Of a stretch of 64,000 nt of DNA, positions 52,902 to 62,431 are shown piece after piece. The notes beneath the pieces are model-generated. The model did no database searches and was not told the DNA's origin. It saw only the letters and a list, made by a program, of their open reading frames with translations. A program made the translations under genes and the position numbers. This DNA is from Suilimivivens sp963618065 (GTDB lineage: Bacteria; Bacillota; Clostridia; Lachnospirales; Lachnospiraceae), in contig CAVERH010000010.1 in assembly GCA_963618065.1 (NCBI GenBank), forward strand, positions 3,615 through 67,614. The letters are read 5' to 3'. Each line of letters begins with the position of its first letter. The stretch's first letter is position 1.

Positions 52902-54266
52902 TTAGTTCTTGAAGCTGTGAATCGGTGCAGGGATCCGTCCTCCGCGGTTCACAAAGGCCTCGCAGGAAAAGCCGTTTACCGGCATAATCGGTGCATGTCC
53001 CAACAAACCTCCGAATTCCACGTTCTCTCCAACGCCCTTTCCGATTACCGGAATAATGCGGACTGCTGTTGTCTTCTGATTAATCATACCGATTGCCATT
53101 TCATCTGCAATGATTCCGGAAATGGTCGTAACCGGAGTATCTCCCGGAATGGCAATCATATCAAGTCCGACTGAGCACACGCAGGTCATGGCTTCCAGCT
53201 TTTCAATGGTAAGCGCACCGGCATCTACGGCATCGATCATTCCCTGATCTTCGCTGACCGGAATAAACGCACCGCTCAATCCACCCACATAAGAGGAAGC
53301 CATAACGCCGCCCTTTTTCACCTGATCGTTTAATAATGCAAGGGCTGCAGTCGTTCCCGGTGCTCCGGCATGCTCCAATCCGATTTCACACAGAATATCG
53401 GCTACGGAATCTCCGATTGCCGGAGTAGGTGCCAAAGACAGATCCACTATGCCAAACGGAACATCAAGACGCTTGGAGGCTTCCTGTGCCACAAGCTGTC
53501 CGACTCTGGTTACCTTGAATGCCGTTTTCTTAATGGTTTCACACAAAACCTCAAAATTCTTTCCACGAACCTTCGTCAGTGCGGTCTTTACAACACCTGG
53601 ACCACTGACTCCGACATTAATAATCTTATCTGCTTCCGTTACACCGTGAAAGGCACCTGCCATGAACGGGTTGTCATCCGGTGCATTGCAAAGGACAACC
53701 AGCTTTGTACATCCCAAGGAATCTTTATCTTGGGTTAAGACGGCTGTTTCCCTGATCACTTCTCCCATCAGCTTAACCGCATCCATATTGATGCCGGTTT
53801 TGGTGGAGCCTAAGTTTACGGAAGACATGATCCGTTCTGTCTGGGAAAGTGCCATCGGAATGGAACGGATTAAAAGCTCCTCTGCCGGTGTCATTCCCTT
53901 TGCCACCAATGCAGAATATCCTCCGATAAAGTTCACGCCGACATCCTTGGCCACACGGTCTAAGGTCTTCGCAATCTCTACAAAATCTTCCTTGGTTTTG
54001 CATGCTGTCCCACCGATCAGTCCGATCGGGGTTACGGAAATACGCTTATTTACAATAGGAATTCCGAATTCCTTGGAAATTTCTTCGCCGGTCTTTACCA
54101 GATCCCTTGCTGCATCATAAATTTTATGATAAATCTTGTCGTTCAGACACTGTAAATCCGCATCAATACAGTCTAACAGACTGATTCCCAGCGTGATGGT
54201 ACGGACGTCAAGATTCTCTTTGTCGATCATTTCATTCGTTTCTACTACTTCACGTAAGTTAATCAT
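52902..54266 (-). CDS. PFL family protein (DUF711/UPF0210)
   Basis: 454 aa cytosolic protein. Recognised by the conserved stretches MINLREVVETNEM at the start, the glycine-rich middle (GVSGPGVVKTAL) and the C-terminus GHAPIMPVNGFSCEAFVNRGGRIPAPI. The name reflects weak similarity to pyruvate formate-lyase; no activity is established. It is 46 bp downstream of an ACT-domain gene. This ACT-DUF711 pair is widely conserved in Firmicutes and suggests an amino-acid-regulated function. Confidence 0.93.
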   Translation of the reverse strand: MINLREVVETNEMIDKENLDVRTITLGISLLDCIDADLQCLNDKIYHKIYDAARDLVKTGEEISKEFGIPIVNKRISVTPIGLIGGTACKTKEDFVEIAKTLDRVAKDVGVNFIGGYSALVAKGMTPAEELLIRSIPMALSQTERIMSSVNLGSTKTGINMDAVKLMGEVIRETAVLTQDKDSLGCTKLVVLCNAPDDNPFMAGAFHGVTEADKIINVGVSGPGVVKTALTKVRGKNFEVLCETIKKTAFKVTRVGQLVAQEASKRLDVPFGIVDLSLAPTPAIGDSVADILCEIGLEHAGAPGTTAALALLNDQVKKGGVMASSYVGGLSGAFIPVSEDQGMIDAVDAGALTIEKLEAMTCVCSVGLDMIAIPGDTPVTTISGIIADEMAIGMINQKTTAVRIIPVIGKGVGENVEFGGLLGHAPIMPVNGFSCEAFVNRGGRIPAPIHSFKN

Positions 54267-54312
54267 TCCTCTGCTCCCTTAATCGTTACCTTTATTATTT
54301 TTTGTTGGTATA

Positions 54313-54585
54313 CTAAATACGATGCATCTTGTCAAAAATTTCTTCCTTCTGACATTTAATCTCAACACCAATCTCATCACCGAGAGCCTTTAATTCATCT
54401 GCCATATCCCCGAACTGCTTCGGGCATTCCTTCGTATCCACGATCATCATCATGTTAAAGAATCCCTGTACGATCGTCTGTGAAATATCCTCGATATTAA
54501 TCTGATTTCCGGCCAGATATGTGCAGACCTTTGCGATAATACCTACAGTATCCTTTCCTACTACAGTAATAATTGTTTTTTTCAT
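54313..54585 (-). CDS. ACT-domain regulatory protein (UPF0237 type)
   Basis: 90 aa, a single ACT domain: KKTIITVVGKDTVGIIAKVCTYLAG with the ligand-loop residues and GFFNMMMIVDTKECP. Such proteins bind small ligands, probably amino acids, and are usually paired with the DUF711/PFL protein, as here. Confidence 0.93.
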   Translation of the reverse strand: MKKTIITVVGKDTVGIIAKVCTYLAGNQINIEDISQTIVQGFFNMMMIVDTKECPKQFGDMADELKALGDEIGVEIKCQKEEIFDKMHRI

Positions 54586-54669
54586 AACGTTCTCCTTAAA
54601 TAGTTTAATAATATTTAACTAACATCCGAGGACATTAGCATTGGCATCATTCACAAAACATCCCTGTAA

Positions 54670-55464
54670 TCAGGCAATATGGATCACCGGGGATACTTCA
54701 TTCCGGGGTGCCACGAGCATCGGAAAATCCAGATTCTTTCCCTGCTCCACAGTGACCTCAATGCGTACCGCTTCATAAGCCAGCTCCGGCATGTTGTTCT
54801 CTTTGCTTAAATGTCCAAGTACAACCGCCTGAAGATTATCATGAATCAGGGAACAAAGCAATTGTCCTGCCCGTTCATTTGACAAATGTCCGCGATCCCC
54901 TAGGATTCTCTGTTTCAGAGGATACGGATACGGTCCGACCTGCAGCATATGGATGTCATGGTTGGCTTCCAAAAGCAGGGCATCCATTCCTCTTAAGGAT
55001 TCAATCGTATAGTCGTTATACGTTCCAAGATCGGTTACAATCGCAATCCGCTTTTTTCCATGCCGGAGGCGGTATGCAACCGGCTCTGCCGCATCATGTG
55101 AAATCTTCATCGGATTGCAGACCATGTCTTTAATTATAATTTTTTCATCCGCACGGACGGGATGAAACAGCTCCTCCGGAATCTTTCCGACCGAAGACAT
55201 ATTCTGAATGGCACGGATCGTTCCATTCGTTGCATAAATGGGTGTTCCGTATTTTCTGGCTAAAACTCCAAGTCCTGCAATATGATCGGAATGTTCATGG
55301 GTAATGAGAATTCCGTCAATATCCCGCATGGAAACTCCCAGTTCATTTAATCCTGCTTCTGTTTTCTTTCCGCTGATCCCCACATCCACAAGCAGATGAG
55401 TGGTATCCGTTCCTGCGTAAATGCAGTTTCCACTGCTTCCGCTGGCAACACTGCACAATCTCAC
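54670..55464 (-). CDS. Metallo-beta-lactamase-fold hydrolase (WalJ/YycJ-like)
   Basis: 264 aa. The dinuclear metal motif THEHSDHIAGLGVLA lies at about 53-67, with a later His and an Asp/His pair (SHDAAEPV, VLGHLSKENN). N-terminal CSVASGSSGNC is typical of the YycJ/WalJ group, linked to cell-division control and DNA repair in other Firmicutes. Here it is not beside walKR. It starts with GTG after AGGAGG (seven bases spacing) and is 13 bp from the FtsA-like gene. Confidence 0.9.
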   Translation of the reverse strand: MRLCSVASGSSGNCIYAGTDTTHLLVDVGISGKKTEAGLNELGVSMRDIDGILITHEHSDHIAGLGVLARKYGTPIYATNGTIRAIQNMSSVGKIPEELFHPVRADEKIIIKDMVCNPMKISHDAAEPVAYRLRHGKKRIAIVTDLGTYNDYTIESLRGMDALLLEANHDIHMLQVGPYPYPLKQRILGDRGHLSNERAGQLLCSLIHDNLQAVVLGHLSKENNMPELAYEAVRIEVTVEQGKNLDFPMLVAPRNEVSPVIHIA

Positions 55465-55476
55465 GTTCGTTCCTCC

Positions 55477-57600
55477 TTAGTTGCTCCAGTAGATGTCGAT
55501 CACATCGCCATCCTGAAGCGTTTGCATATATTGTGCCGGTTTGCCGTTTAAACTAGTCACAATACTTTTTCCCTTCGGTCTTGTCAGATCGAAGTCAATT
55601 TTATCAAAGACATCCACAAATATATAGGATGATTTCCCACTTAAGGTCACCGGTGAACGGTTCACCACAACAACAATCGTTGTCGGTCCGGCCGGTTTCT
55701 TTTCTTCCCCGGAAGTCTCTGCAGAAGTGCCCTCTTCGTTCGAAGCTGCTGTATTCTCCTTTGTTTCCGTATCCCGGGAATGCTCTGTCGTTTCCTCCTG
55801 AAAATTTACTTCTTCACTTTCTGACGTGCCTTCTTCTGTCTCATTCTCCAGATCAAAGTTCACCGTGAAATTCTCATAAACCGGAGTATCCCACTCTGCA
55901 TTCTGATGATTTACGAAAGCCTGCCGTCCGGGTGTCAGGGAAAGATCCATGAATTCTGCAATTTGCTGTACCGTGTAGTAATTCAGCATTTCAATTACAT
56001 CGTTCTCCTGAATTTCATAATAGGAGGACTGCAACGCCCCATTCACCTGTGCAAATTTGGGAATCTCAACTTTATTGCCATTCACAACCACACAGATGCT
56101 TTCGGTTGCTTCCGGCAGATCTCCGATCACAGCCCTTGCCGCATCTCCGGCGGTGGATTCCGTTACCACAATAATATCATTTTCACGCACCGTGGTATTT
56201 AAGTCTACGATCTTGCCATTGACTTCTACGACGGCTGCCTCACCACGCAGTCCGCGTACCATCCGCTGCTTGCCGTTCACCTGGAAGGTAAGCGCTTTGC
56301 CCCTCTTCGGGAACAGTCCATCCTTCGGGAACTGTGTCTGCAATGCCACATCGGCAACCGTGAGATTGTTGTTGTCGTACATCTTAATCCTGCTGCCATT
56401 GAAGCTTACAAAGATAAAGTTGTTATTCTGTTCATAGTAATTCATGCAGATACCAACCGGCGTAACTAATAAGCTGTCCTTCTTAATATCCTCCCGGAAG
56501 ACCACATTCTGCATAACCTCTTCGCCACGGAGGGCAACACGCTCCCTGGCAATGCCAAGCTTTTCGGCAACCGCCTCGGCATAGCCTGCCATCTTACCGC
56601 CGCCTCCGACGATAAAGACCGCACTTACCGGCTTTCCACCGTTTAATTCCATAATTTTGTCCGCCACCTGTGTGGACATATCTTCAATCACCGGTGCCAG
56701 AATCTCATTTACTTCTTCGCTGCGGATCGTCTGCGGAAGAAGCATGATATCCATATAAGAAACGGTATCGCTCTTTCCGGCCTCCCTTTTAATCCGCTCT
56801 GCCTCTGCAAAGTCCACCAGGCAATGCTTGGCAATCGCTTCTGTTAAGATATCTCCTGCAACCGGAATCATCCCATACGCAATAATACAGCCATCATTGG
56901 TAATGGAAATATCACTTGTTCCGGCTCCAACGTCAATCAGTGCAATGTTCAGCATCCGGAACCGTTCCGGAATGGCAAGCTGGATGGCTGCAATCGGCTC
57001 AAGGGTTAAGCTTGCTACCTCCAATCCTGCAATCTCTACCGCTTTATACAGACCGTCCACGACGTCATCCGGAAGGAATGTGGCAATCAGATCCACGCCG
57101 ATGTTTCTTCCCTTATGTTCTTCCAGGTTTCCCATGGGATATCCATTCAGATAGTAACGTACCACGGAATGTCCGACGCAGTAGAATTTCACATTGCTGT
57201 CTTTTTCTTCATTTAGAAATTCGCGATAAGCCTTCTCCACACCGGAGGATACCAGACGGTAAACATCATCCTTGGAAATCTCCTGCTCATTCTGGAACTG
57301 GATTTCTTCATGGGTGGTCACCGTACGAAGCACACGTCCTGCTGCCGCAATACAGACCCCTTTCAGCTTTTCTCCGATGGCCTCCTCCAATTCCTGTTTC
57401 ACCATACGGATGGTATCGCCTACCTTCTGAATGTCATGAATCTGTCCATCCAACATCGCACGGGTATCGTGTTCTTTTACCCGCTGCGCCACCACAATAA
57501 ACTGGTTCTGATTCCGGTAGCCTACCGTTCCAACAATGCTTCTGGTACCAATATCCAGACCAAACACATATGTACTTGCATTTCTTTTTTCTTCGATCAC
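55477..57600 (-). CDS. Large FtsA-like actin-fold protein with C-terminal ubiquitin-like domains
   Basis: 707 aa. An FtsA/PilM-type actin fold occupies about residues 1-400: FGLDIGTRSIVGTVGY (phosphate 1), a 1C/SHS2-like region about 85-185, IDVGAGTSDI (phosphate 2) and VSAVFIVGGGGKMAGYAEAVAEKL. Two further domains (about 410-545), an acidic linker (GTSESEEVNFQEETTEH, about 580-630) and a short C-terminal domain ending in GDVIDIYWSN follow. FtsA proper is about 420 aa and ends in a membrane-binding helix, which I do not see. The start is GTG, overlapping the coaE stop by four bases (GTGA). Confidence 0.85.
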   Translation of the reverse strand: MIEEKRNASTYVFGLDIGTRSIVGTVGYRNQNQFIVVAQRVKEHDTRAMLDGQIHDIQKVGDTIRMVKQELEEAIGEKLKGVCIAAAGRVLRTVTTHEEIQFQNEQEISKDDVYRLVSSGVEKAYREFLNEEKDSNVKFYCVGHSVVRYYLNGYPMGNLEEHKGRNIGVDLIATFLPDDVVDGLYKAVEIAGLEVASLTLEPIAAIQLAIPERFRMLNIALIDVGAGTSDISITNDGCIIAYGMIPVAGDILTEAIAKHCLVDFAEAERIKREAGKSDTVSYMDIMLLPQTIRSEEVNEILAPVIEDMSTQVADKIMELNGGKPVSAVFIVGGGGKMAGYAEAVAEKLGIARERVALRGEEVMQNVVFREDIKKDSLLVTPVGICMNYYEQNNNFIFVSFNGSRIKMYDNNNLTVADVALQTQFPKDGLFPKRGKALTFQVNGKQRMVRGLRGEAAVVEVNGKIVDLNTTVRENDIIVVTESTAGDAARAVIGDLPEATESICVVVNGNKVEIPKFAQVNGALQSSYYEIQENDVIEMLNYYTVQQIAEFMDLSLTPGRQAFVNHQNAEWDTPVYENFTVNFDLENETEEGTSESEEVNFQEETTEHSRDTETKENTAASNEEGTSAETSGEEKKPAGPTTIVVVVNRSPVTLSGKSSYIFVDVFDKIDFDLTRPKGKSIVTSLNGKPAQYMQTLQDGDVIDIYWSN

Positions 57601-58193
57601 AGATACTCCCTAACCTTCCTGTCAATTTGTTCAAAACTGTTTTCCAGCTCTCCGCTGTTATCGATCACAAAATGGCATGCCTTCCGGTATTCGTCTTCTG
57701 AAAGCTGCGACTGCATGATCGCATCAATCTTTTCATCTGAATAATTCCGGGCCTCCTTTAGCCTCTTACGCCTTACTTCTTCTGCCGCATATATATACCA
57801 CATTTCATCCACGACATCGAGGTATCCACACTCAATCAGGAGGGCTGCTTCGATAAACAGAAAATCAATCTGCTGTAAGCTTCTTTGCAGCTCGATTTCA
57901 CTTAAAATATACTGCCGTACCGCCGGATGGATCATCCCGTTCACGGTTTCAAGCAGAGAATCATCGGCAAAGATTTCCTCTGCCATACGCTTCTTATTAA
58001 TCGTTCCGTCCTCATTTAAGATGGCCGGAGTCAACAACTCCACAAGCTCTGCATAGCATTCCTGTCCCGGCTCCTCGACATGATGTGCCGCCTCATCCGC
58101 AAGAATGATCTCGCAGTTATAATGAATGCGGATATATTCCAAAAGTGCCGTTTTGCCGGATCCTACACCCCCGGTAATTCCAATCACCTTCAT
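57597..58193 (-). CDS. coaE: Dephospho-CoA kinase
   Basis: Last step of coenzyme A synthesis, phosphorylating the 3'-hydroxyl of dephospho-CoA. The protein is 198 aa with P-loop GGVGSGKT at 8-15 and LADEAAHHVEEPGQ. It is 32 bp downstream of polA and coupled to the FtsA-like gene. polA-coaE adjacency is common in Clostridia. Confidence 0.95.
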   Translation of the reverse strand: MKVIGITGGVGSGKTALLEYIRIHYNCEIILADEAAHHVEEPGQECYAELVELLTPAILNEDGTINKKRMAEEIFADDSLLETVNGMIHPAVRQYILSEIELQRSLQQIDFLFIEAALLIECGYLDVVDEMWYIYAAEEVRRKRLKEARNYSDEKIDAIMQSQLSEDEYRKACHFVIDNSGELENSFEQIDRKVREYL

Positions 58194-58225
58194 AAGCTGC
58201 TCCTTTATCTTCGTTACGGTTTTCT

Positions 58226-60871
58226 CTATTTCGCCTCATACCAGTTGCTGCCCACATGAAGATCAATCTCCAGTTCTACGGCAAGAGACGAAGCATGTAC
58301 CATTTCTTCTTCAAGAATCTGCCTTACCTGTTCTTCTTCCTCCTGTGCCGTCTCAATCAGAAGTTCATCGTGCACCTGCAAAATCAGCTTCGACTTCAGT
58401 TCTTCCTTTTTAAGCCGCTCATAAACGCGGATCATGGCAATCTTGATAATATCTGCTGCCGTTCCCTGAATCGGTGAATTCATGGCAACGCGCTCGCCAA
58501 AGGAACGCTGCATGAAATTACTGCTGAAAAGCTCGGGAACCGGTCTTCTTCTTCCATACAGAGTCACCGCATAGCCGTTCTTCTTCGCCTCCTCTACAAG
58601 GGAATCAATGAACTGCTTTACCTGGGGATAGGTTTCAAAATACTGCTCAATATAGGCTGCTGCCTCTTTTCTCGATATACTTAAATCTTCACTTAAGCCA
58701 AACGAGCTGATTCCATATACAATACCGAAGTTTACGGCCTTGGCATTTCTTCTCTGCAAGTCCGTCACTTCCTCAAACGGAATGTGGAACACCTGGGAAG
58801 CGGTCGTCCGGTGGATATCCGCATGGGACCGGTACGCCTCAATCAGACGCTCATCCCCGGACATGGAGGCCAGTACCCTTAACTCGATCTGGGAATAGTC
58901 CGCATCCATAAAGCAATAACCGTCCTTCGGGATAAAAACCTTTCGGATCTGTCTTCCAAGCTCCATCCGGATCGGGATATTCTGTAAATTCGGCTCCGTG
59001 GAACTGATTCTTCCGGTTGCCGTGATCGTCTGGTTAAAGGTCGAATGAATCCGGTTTTCATCCTCAATATAAGCAGCCAGACCGTCTGCATAGGTGGACT
59101 TTAGTTTGGCAAGTCCACGGTACTCCAGAATATGCTTTACCACCGGATATTCTCCGGATAATTTTTCAAGGACATCGGCTGCGGTGGAATAACCGGTCTT
59201 CGTCTTCTTTCCACCCGGAAGTCCCATCTTTTCAAATAGGATCTCACCTAACTGCTTCGGGGAATTGATGTTGAATTCACATCCGGCCTCACGGTAAATC
59301 TCCTGCTCCAGTTCGGTGATTTTCCCTGAAAGAGATTCCCCGTAATCCTTCAACGCTTCCGGATTCACACGGATTCCTTCCTCCTCCATGGAATAAAGCA
59401 CCAGCGTGAGCGGCATTTCGATTTCACGCATCAGGCGATCCATCTGTGTCTCTTCCAGCTTCTGCTGCAGTACGTTGGCTGCCTGTGCACACACGTAAGC
59501 TTCAAAACAGCAATATTTCAAAAATTCTTCCGGCTTTTCATCCCGTGCATTCTTCAGGGACAGCCTGCCAAATGCCTGGCTTTTCTCCGGAAGCATCAGA
59601 TTCAGATATTCATTGGCAATATCCTCTACGGTATAATCGTTCTTAAGCGGATTCAGCAGGTAAGCAGCCAGAATCACGTCAAAGAACCGATCCGTATCCT
59701 GCGCCTGCAGACAGGCATATTCACTCTTAATATCGGCAGTTGCAATCCGGCACTGTGCACCCAGAAGTGTCATTTTCTCTTTCAGATACTCTTCGGTAAA
59801 AAATCCCTGCTTCGGCACAAGAAAGCTTCCTTCTTCCGGAATACAGATCGCTGTACCAAGCAGTTCTCCGTGACGCCCGGGCTCCTTTACTGCCTTTAAA
59901 CCAATCTGCCGGTCTCCGCAGGACAATGCTTTCGTAAACAGTGCTTCGGCCTCTGCAAGATCTTCTACCAGATGAAACGTTGCAGAAATTTCTTCGTTGG
60001 AAACGCCCTTTTCAAATTTATTGAGTAAGTTTTTAAACTCTAACTTTTTAAATAATACATAGGAAGCTTCATTAAAGAAGTTCCCCACTTTTGCTTCCTC
60101 AAAGGTATAAGCAATGGGGCTGTCAATCTTAATCGTTGCAAGCTCCTTGCTTAAATAGGCAAGGTCCTTATTCTGGATCAGGGATTCCTTAATGGACTTC
60201 TTCGTCACCTCGTCAATGTGCTCATAAATTCCATCCAGGGAACCAAACTGTACCATCAGATCGGTTGCCGTCTTTTCACCTACCTTGGGAACACCCGGAA
60301 TGTTATCTGCGGTATCGCCCATCAATGCCTTTAAGTCGATAAACTGGATCGGATTCACCTGATACTTTGCTTCCACATCGGCTGCGTAGTAATCCTCGAT
60401 TTCGGTCTTGCCGCCTTTGGTCTTCGGGATACGGATCTTGATCTTATCCGTTGCAATCTGCAAAAGATCCCGGTCTCCGGAAACCAGTGAAACATCGATT
60501 CCTTCGGCTTCTGCACGCTTGGCAAGCGTACCCAGAAGGTCATCGGCCTCATAGCCTGCCTGTTCAATGATCCGGATTCCCATAGCCCGCAGAACCTCCT
60601 TCATTACAGGAACCTGCTCGCGCAGTTCCTCCGGCATCGGCTTTCTCGTTCCTTTGTATGCTTCAAACATCTCATGCCGGAAGGTCGGTGCCTTGACATC
60701 AAAGGCCACCGTCAGATAATCCGGAGATTCTTCATCCAGAATTTTAAATAAAATATTTAAGAATCCATAAATGGCGTTCGTATGAAGACCGGCTGCATTC
60801 GTCAGATCCGGCACACCATAAAACGCCCTGTTTAAAATACTATGTCCGTCTACCAGTACAAGCTTACTCAT
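58226..60871 (-). CDS. polA: DNA polymerase I
   Basis: Family A polymerase for repair and Okazaki-fragment processing. The protein is 881 aa. The N-terminal 5'-3' exonuclease domain keeps VDGHSILNRAFYG and QAGYEADDLLGTLA. The 3'-5' exonuclease region (about 310-460) has lost the acidic triad: IGLKAV stands where DxE (DTET) is expected. Polymerase motifs A (DYSQIELRVLA), B (RRNAKAVNFGIVYG) and C (QVHDELLIE) are intact. It therefore probably cannot proofread, which is frequent in Firmicutes PolA. Confidence 0.96.
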   Translation of the reverse strand: MSKLVLVDGHSILNRAFYGVPDLTNAAGLHTNAIYGFLNILFKILDEESPDYLTVAFDVKAPTFRHEMFEAYKGTRKPMPEELREQVPVMKEVLRAMGIRIIEQAGYEADDLLGTLAKRAEAEGIDVSLVSGDRDLLQIATDKIKIRIPKTKGGKTEIEDYYAADVEAKYQVNPIQFIDLKALMGDTADNIPGVPKVGEKTATDLMVQFGSLDGIYEHIDEVTKKSIKESLIQNKDLAYLSKELATIKIDSPIAYTFEEAKVGNFFNEASYVLFKKLEFKNLLNKFEKGVSNEEISATFHLVEDLAEAEALFTKALSCGDRQIGLKAVKEPGRHGELLGTAICIPEEGSFLVPKQGFFTEEYLKEKMTLLGAQCRIATADIKSEYACLQAQDTDRFFDVILAAYLLNPLKNDYTVEDIANEYLNLMLPEKSQAFGRLSLKNARDEKPEEFLKYCCFEAYVCAQAANVLQQKLEETQMDRLMREIEMPLTLVLYSMEEEGIRVNPEALKDYGESLSGKITELEQEIYREAGCEFNINSPKQLGEILFEKMGLPGGKKTKTGYSTAADVLEKLSGEYPVVKHILEYRGLAKLKSTYADGLAAYIEDENRIHSTFNQTITATGRISSTEPNLQNIPIRMELGRQIRKVFIPKDGYCFMDADYSQIELRVLASMSGDERLIEAYRSHADIHRTTASQVFHIPFEEVTDLQRRNAKAVNFGIVYGISSFGLSEDLSISRKEAAAYIEQYFETYPQVKQFIDSLVEEAKKNGYAVTLYGRRRPVPELFSSNFMQRSFGERVAMNSPIQGTAADIIKIAMIRVYERLKKEELKSKLILQVHDELLIETAQEEEEQVRQILEEEMVHASSLAVELEIDLHVGSNWYEAK

Positions 60872-60898
60872 TCCTTCTTACCCTTATGCCTTATCCCT

Positions 60899-61225
60899 TT
60901 ATTTCAAAAACACAAACAGGGCTGCTACCGTGATTGCCTCTACCGCTACCAGTCCCTCCAGAATATATAATACCATCTGCACATTCTCGCGCCAGTGCAG
61001 GTGACGTTCTGCAGTCGCAATGCGCTCTGACAATTCCTTCTGCAGGTCAAATACTGCGCCGTTTTCAAGGCGCACAAGTCCTTCACTTACCAAAAACTCT
61101 ATCGTAAGCTCTTCCTTGCAGTCTGTGCAGTTTTCGATATGCTCCATGAACTCCCGCAGCTCCTCCGTAGTCAGATCATCGGCTAAGAACTGGGGAATCA
61201 TCTTTTCTACCTGCTTACAATCCAT
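60899..61225 (-). CDS. Small zinc-finger (anti-sigma-like) membrane protein
   Basis: 108 aa. An N-terminal zf-HC2-like zinc-binding motif, MDCKQV...HIENCTDCKEEL, has Cys3 plus the HxxxCxxC cluster. A C-terminal TM (VQMVLYILEGLVAVEAITVAALFVFL) follows. Anti-sigma factors of this type hold an ECF sigma factor at the membrane, but no sigma gene is adjacent, so the partner is unknown. The frame opens at 61267. The ATG at 61225 is preferred because AGGGA lies about nine bases upstream, and it begins right at the first Cys. It is 27 bp upstream of polA in the same direction. Confidence 0.75.
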   Translation of the reverse strand: MDCKQVEKMIPQFLADDLTTEELREFMEHIENCTDCKEELTIEFLVSEGLVRLENGAVFDLQKELSERIATAERHLHWRENVQMVLYILEGLVAVEAITVAALFVFLK

Positions 61226-61371
61226 GTCTCTGTTCCCTATGGTTATCATCCTATGGTTATGATCCATGATTCTGATTTCAAATTTCAGGAAATCAACTCT
61301 CTTTATTATACTTTGAGAAGTACGTTCCTACAAGGTCAAATGTCTACTTTGCTCTTTTTCTCTGCAAAAGC

Positions 61372-62244
61372 TTAATTCTGAAGTTCTCTTCTTGCAAGCT
61401 CCAGGCATCCCATAATTCCCTGATCATCATGCAGGCTCGCCGGTACAACAAAGTGGTCAATATCAGCCAATTCCTCTGTCTGGATGTATCCTGCCACCAT
61501 TTCCAGAACCTTTTCACGGATCAACGGGAAAAGCTGCTCCTGATGCATGACACCGCCGCCTAAGATCACCATTTCCGGTGATACTACCATGATATAATTG
61601 CAGATTGCCTGTGCAATATAATAAGCCTCAAGATCCCAGACCTCCTTCCGGTCTGCAAGCTCTACCCCCTTCCTGCCCCAGCGTCTTTCAATCGCAGGAC
61701 CTGCCGCCATACCTTCAAAACAGGTCTTATGATAAACGCAGAAGCCCTCGTAATGATCATCCTTGCGTGGAATCATCAGCATATGTCCTGCCTCCGGGTG
61801 AAGCATGCCGTGTACAAGGTTTCCTTCAGAAATAATTCCTGCCCCGATTCCGGTTCCGATGGTGATGTACATGACACTCTTCTTGTCCTTCGCCTGTCCA
61901 AAGGTTGCTTCTCCCAATACGGAACCGTTCACATCCGTATCAAAGCCTACCGGACACTGCAGTGCCTCCTTGAACCGCTGTACAATGGGAGTATCCCGCC
62001 ATGCAAGCTTCGGCGTACTGGTAATGTAGCCGTATTTCTCACTTGCCTTATCCAACTCTACCGGTCCAAAGCACGCAATGCCAAGTGCATCAATGTTTTT
62101 ATCCTTAAAATATTCAATCATTCTGGGTATGGTAATTTCCGGCGTTTCGGTAGGGATCGAAACCTGTTCGAAGATCTCTCCCTGTTCATTTCCGATTGCG
62201 CATACCATCTTCGTTCCGCCTGCTTCCAGCGCTCCTAATCTCAT
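61372..62244 (-). CDS. ROK-family sugar kinase, probably fructokinase
   Basis: 290 aa. N-terminal ATP site LGALEAGGTKMVCAIGN, catalytic Asp in DTDVNG, GTGIGAG, and the ROK zinc cluster HPEAGHM ... FCVYHKTCFEG. The short form with this cluster matches the ScrK/GmuE fructokinases. Other hexoses are possible because ROK specificity is hard to read. Start ATG follows GGAGGG. No sugar transporter lies next to it. Confidence 0.86.
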   Translation of the reverse strand: MRLGALEAGGTKMVCAIGNEQGEIFEQVSIPTETPEITIPRMIEYFKDKNIDALGIACFGPVELDKASEKYGYITSTPKLAWRDTPIVQRFKEALQCPVGFDTDVNGSVLGEATFGQAKDKKSVMYITIGTGIGAGIISEGNLVHGMLHPEAGHMLMIPRKDDHYEGFCVYHKTCFEGMAAGPAIERRWGRKGVELADRKEVWDLEAYYIAQAICNYIMVVSPEMVILGGGVMHQEQLFPLIREKVLEMVAGYIQTEELADIDHFVVPASLHDDQGIMGCLELARRELQN

Positions 62245-62284
62245 ATTGTGTATCCCTCCAAGCTATTTCGTTTTAACTCATAAA

Positions 62285-62313
62285 AGTATACCATTTTTTT
62301 CTTGAATTTTAAA
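62285..62313 (-). promoter_or_regulatory. Possible promoter of the ROK kinase gene
   Basis: Minus strand: -35 TTTAAA (62313-62308), 17-bp spacer, -10 TATACT (62290-62285). The -35 is weak. It abuts the divergent tRNA promoter. Confidence 0.45.
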
Positions 62314-62330
62314 TAGGGATATGATAATAT
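62302..62330 (+). promoter_or_regulatory. Promoter of tRNA-Leu
   Basis: Plus strand: -35 TTGAAT (62302-62307), 17-bp spacer, -10 TAATAT (62325-62330), 18 bases before the tRNA. Confidence 0.65.
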
Positions 62331-62348
62331 AATATTCGTCTGAAAAAC

Positions 62349-62431
62349 GCCGGCATGTCGGAATGGCAGACGAGGCAGACTCAAAATCTGTTGTGGGCAA
62401 CCACGTGTGGGTTCAAGTCCCACTGCCGGCA
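62349..62431 (+). tRNA. tRNA-Leu (anticodon CAA)
   Basis: 83 nt with a 7-bp acceptor stem (GCCGGCA paired with TGCCGGC). The loop CTCAAAA has CAA as anticodon between the GCAGA/TCTGT stem arms, and a long variable arm (type II) follows. The T arm has GGGTTCAAGTCCC. No CCA is encoded. It reads UUG leucine codons. DNA to its right is of a different character, so its 3' end is a candidate attachment site. Confidence 0.97.
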
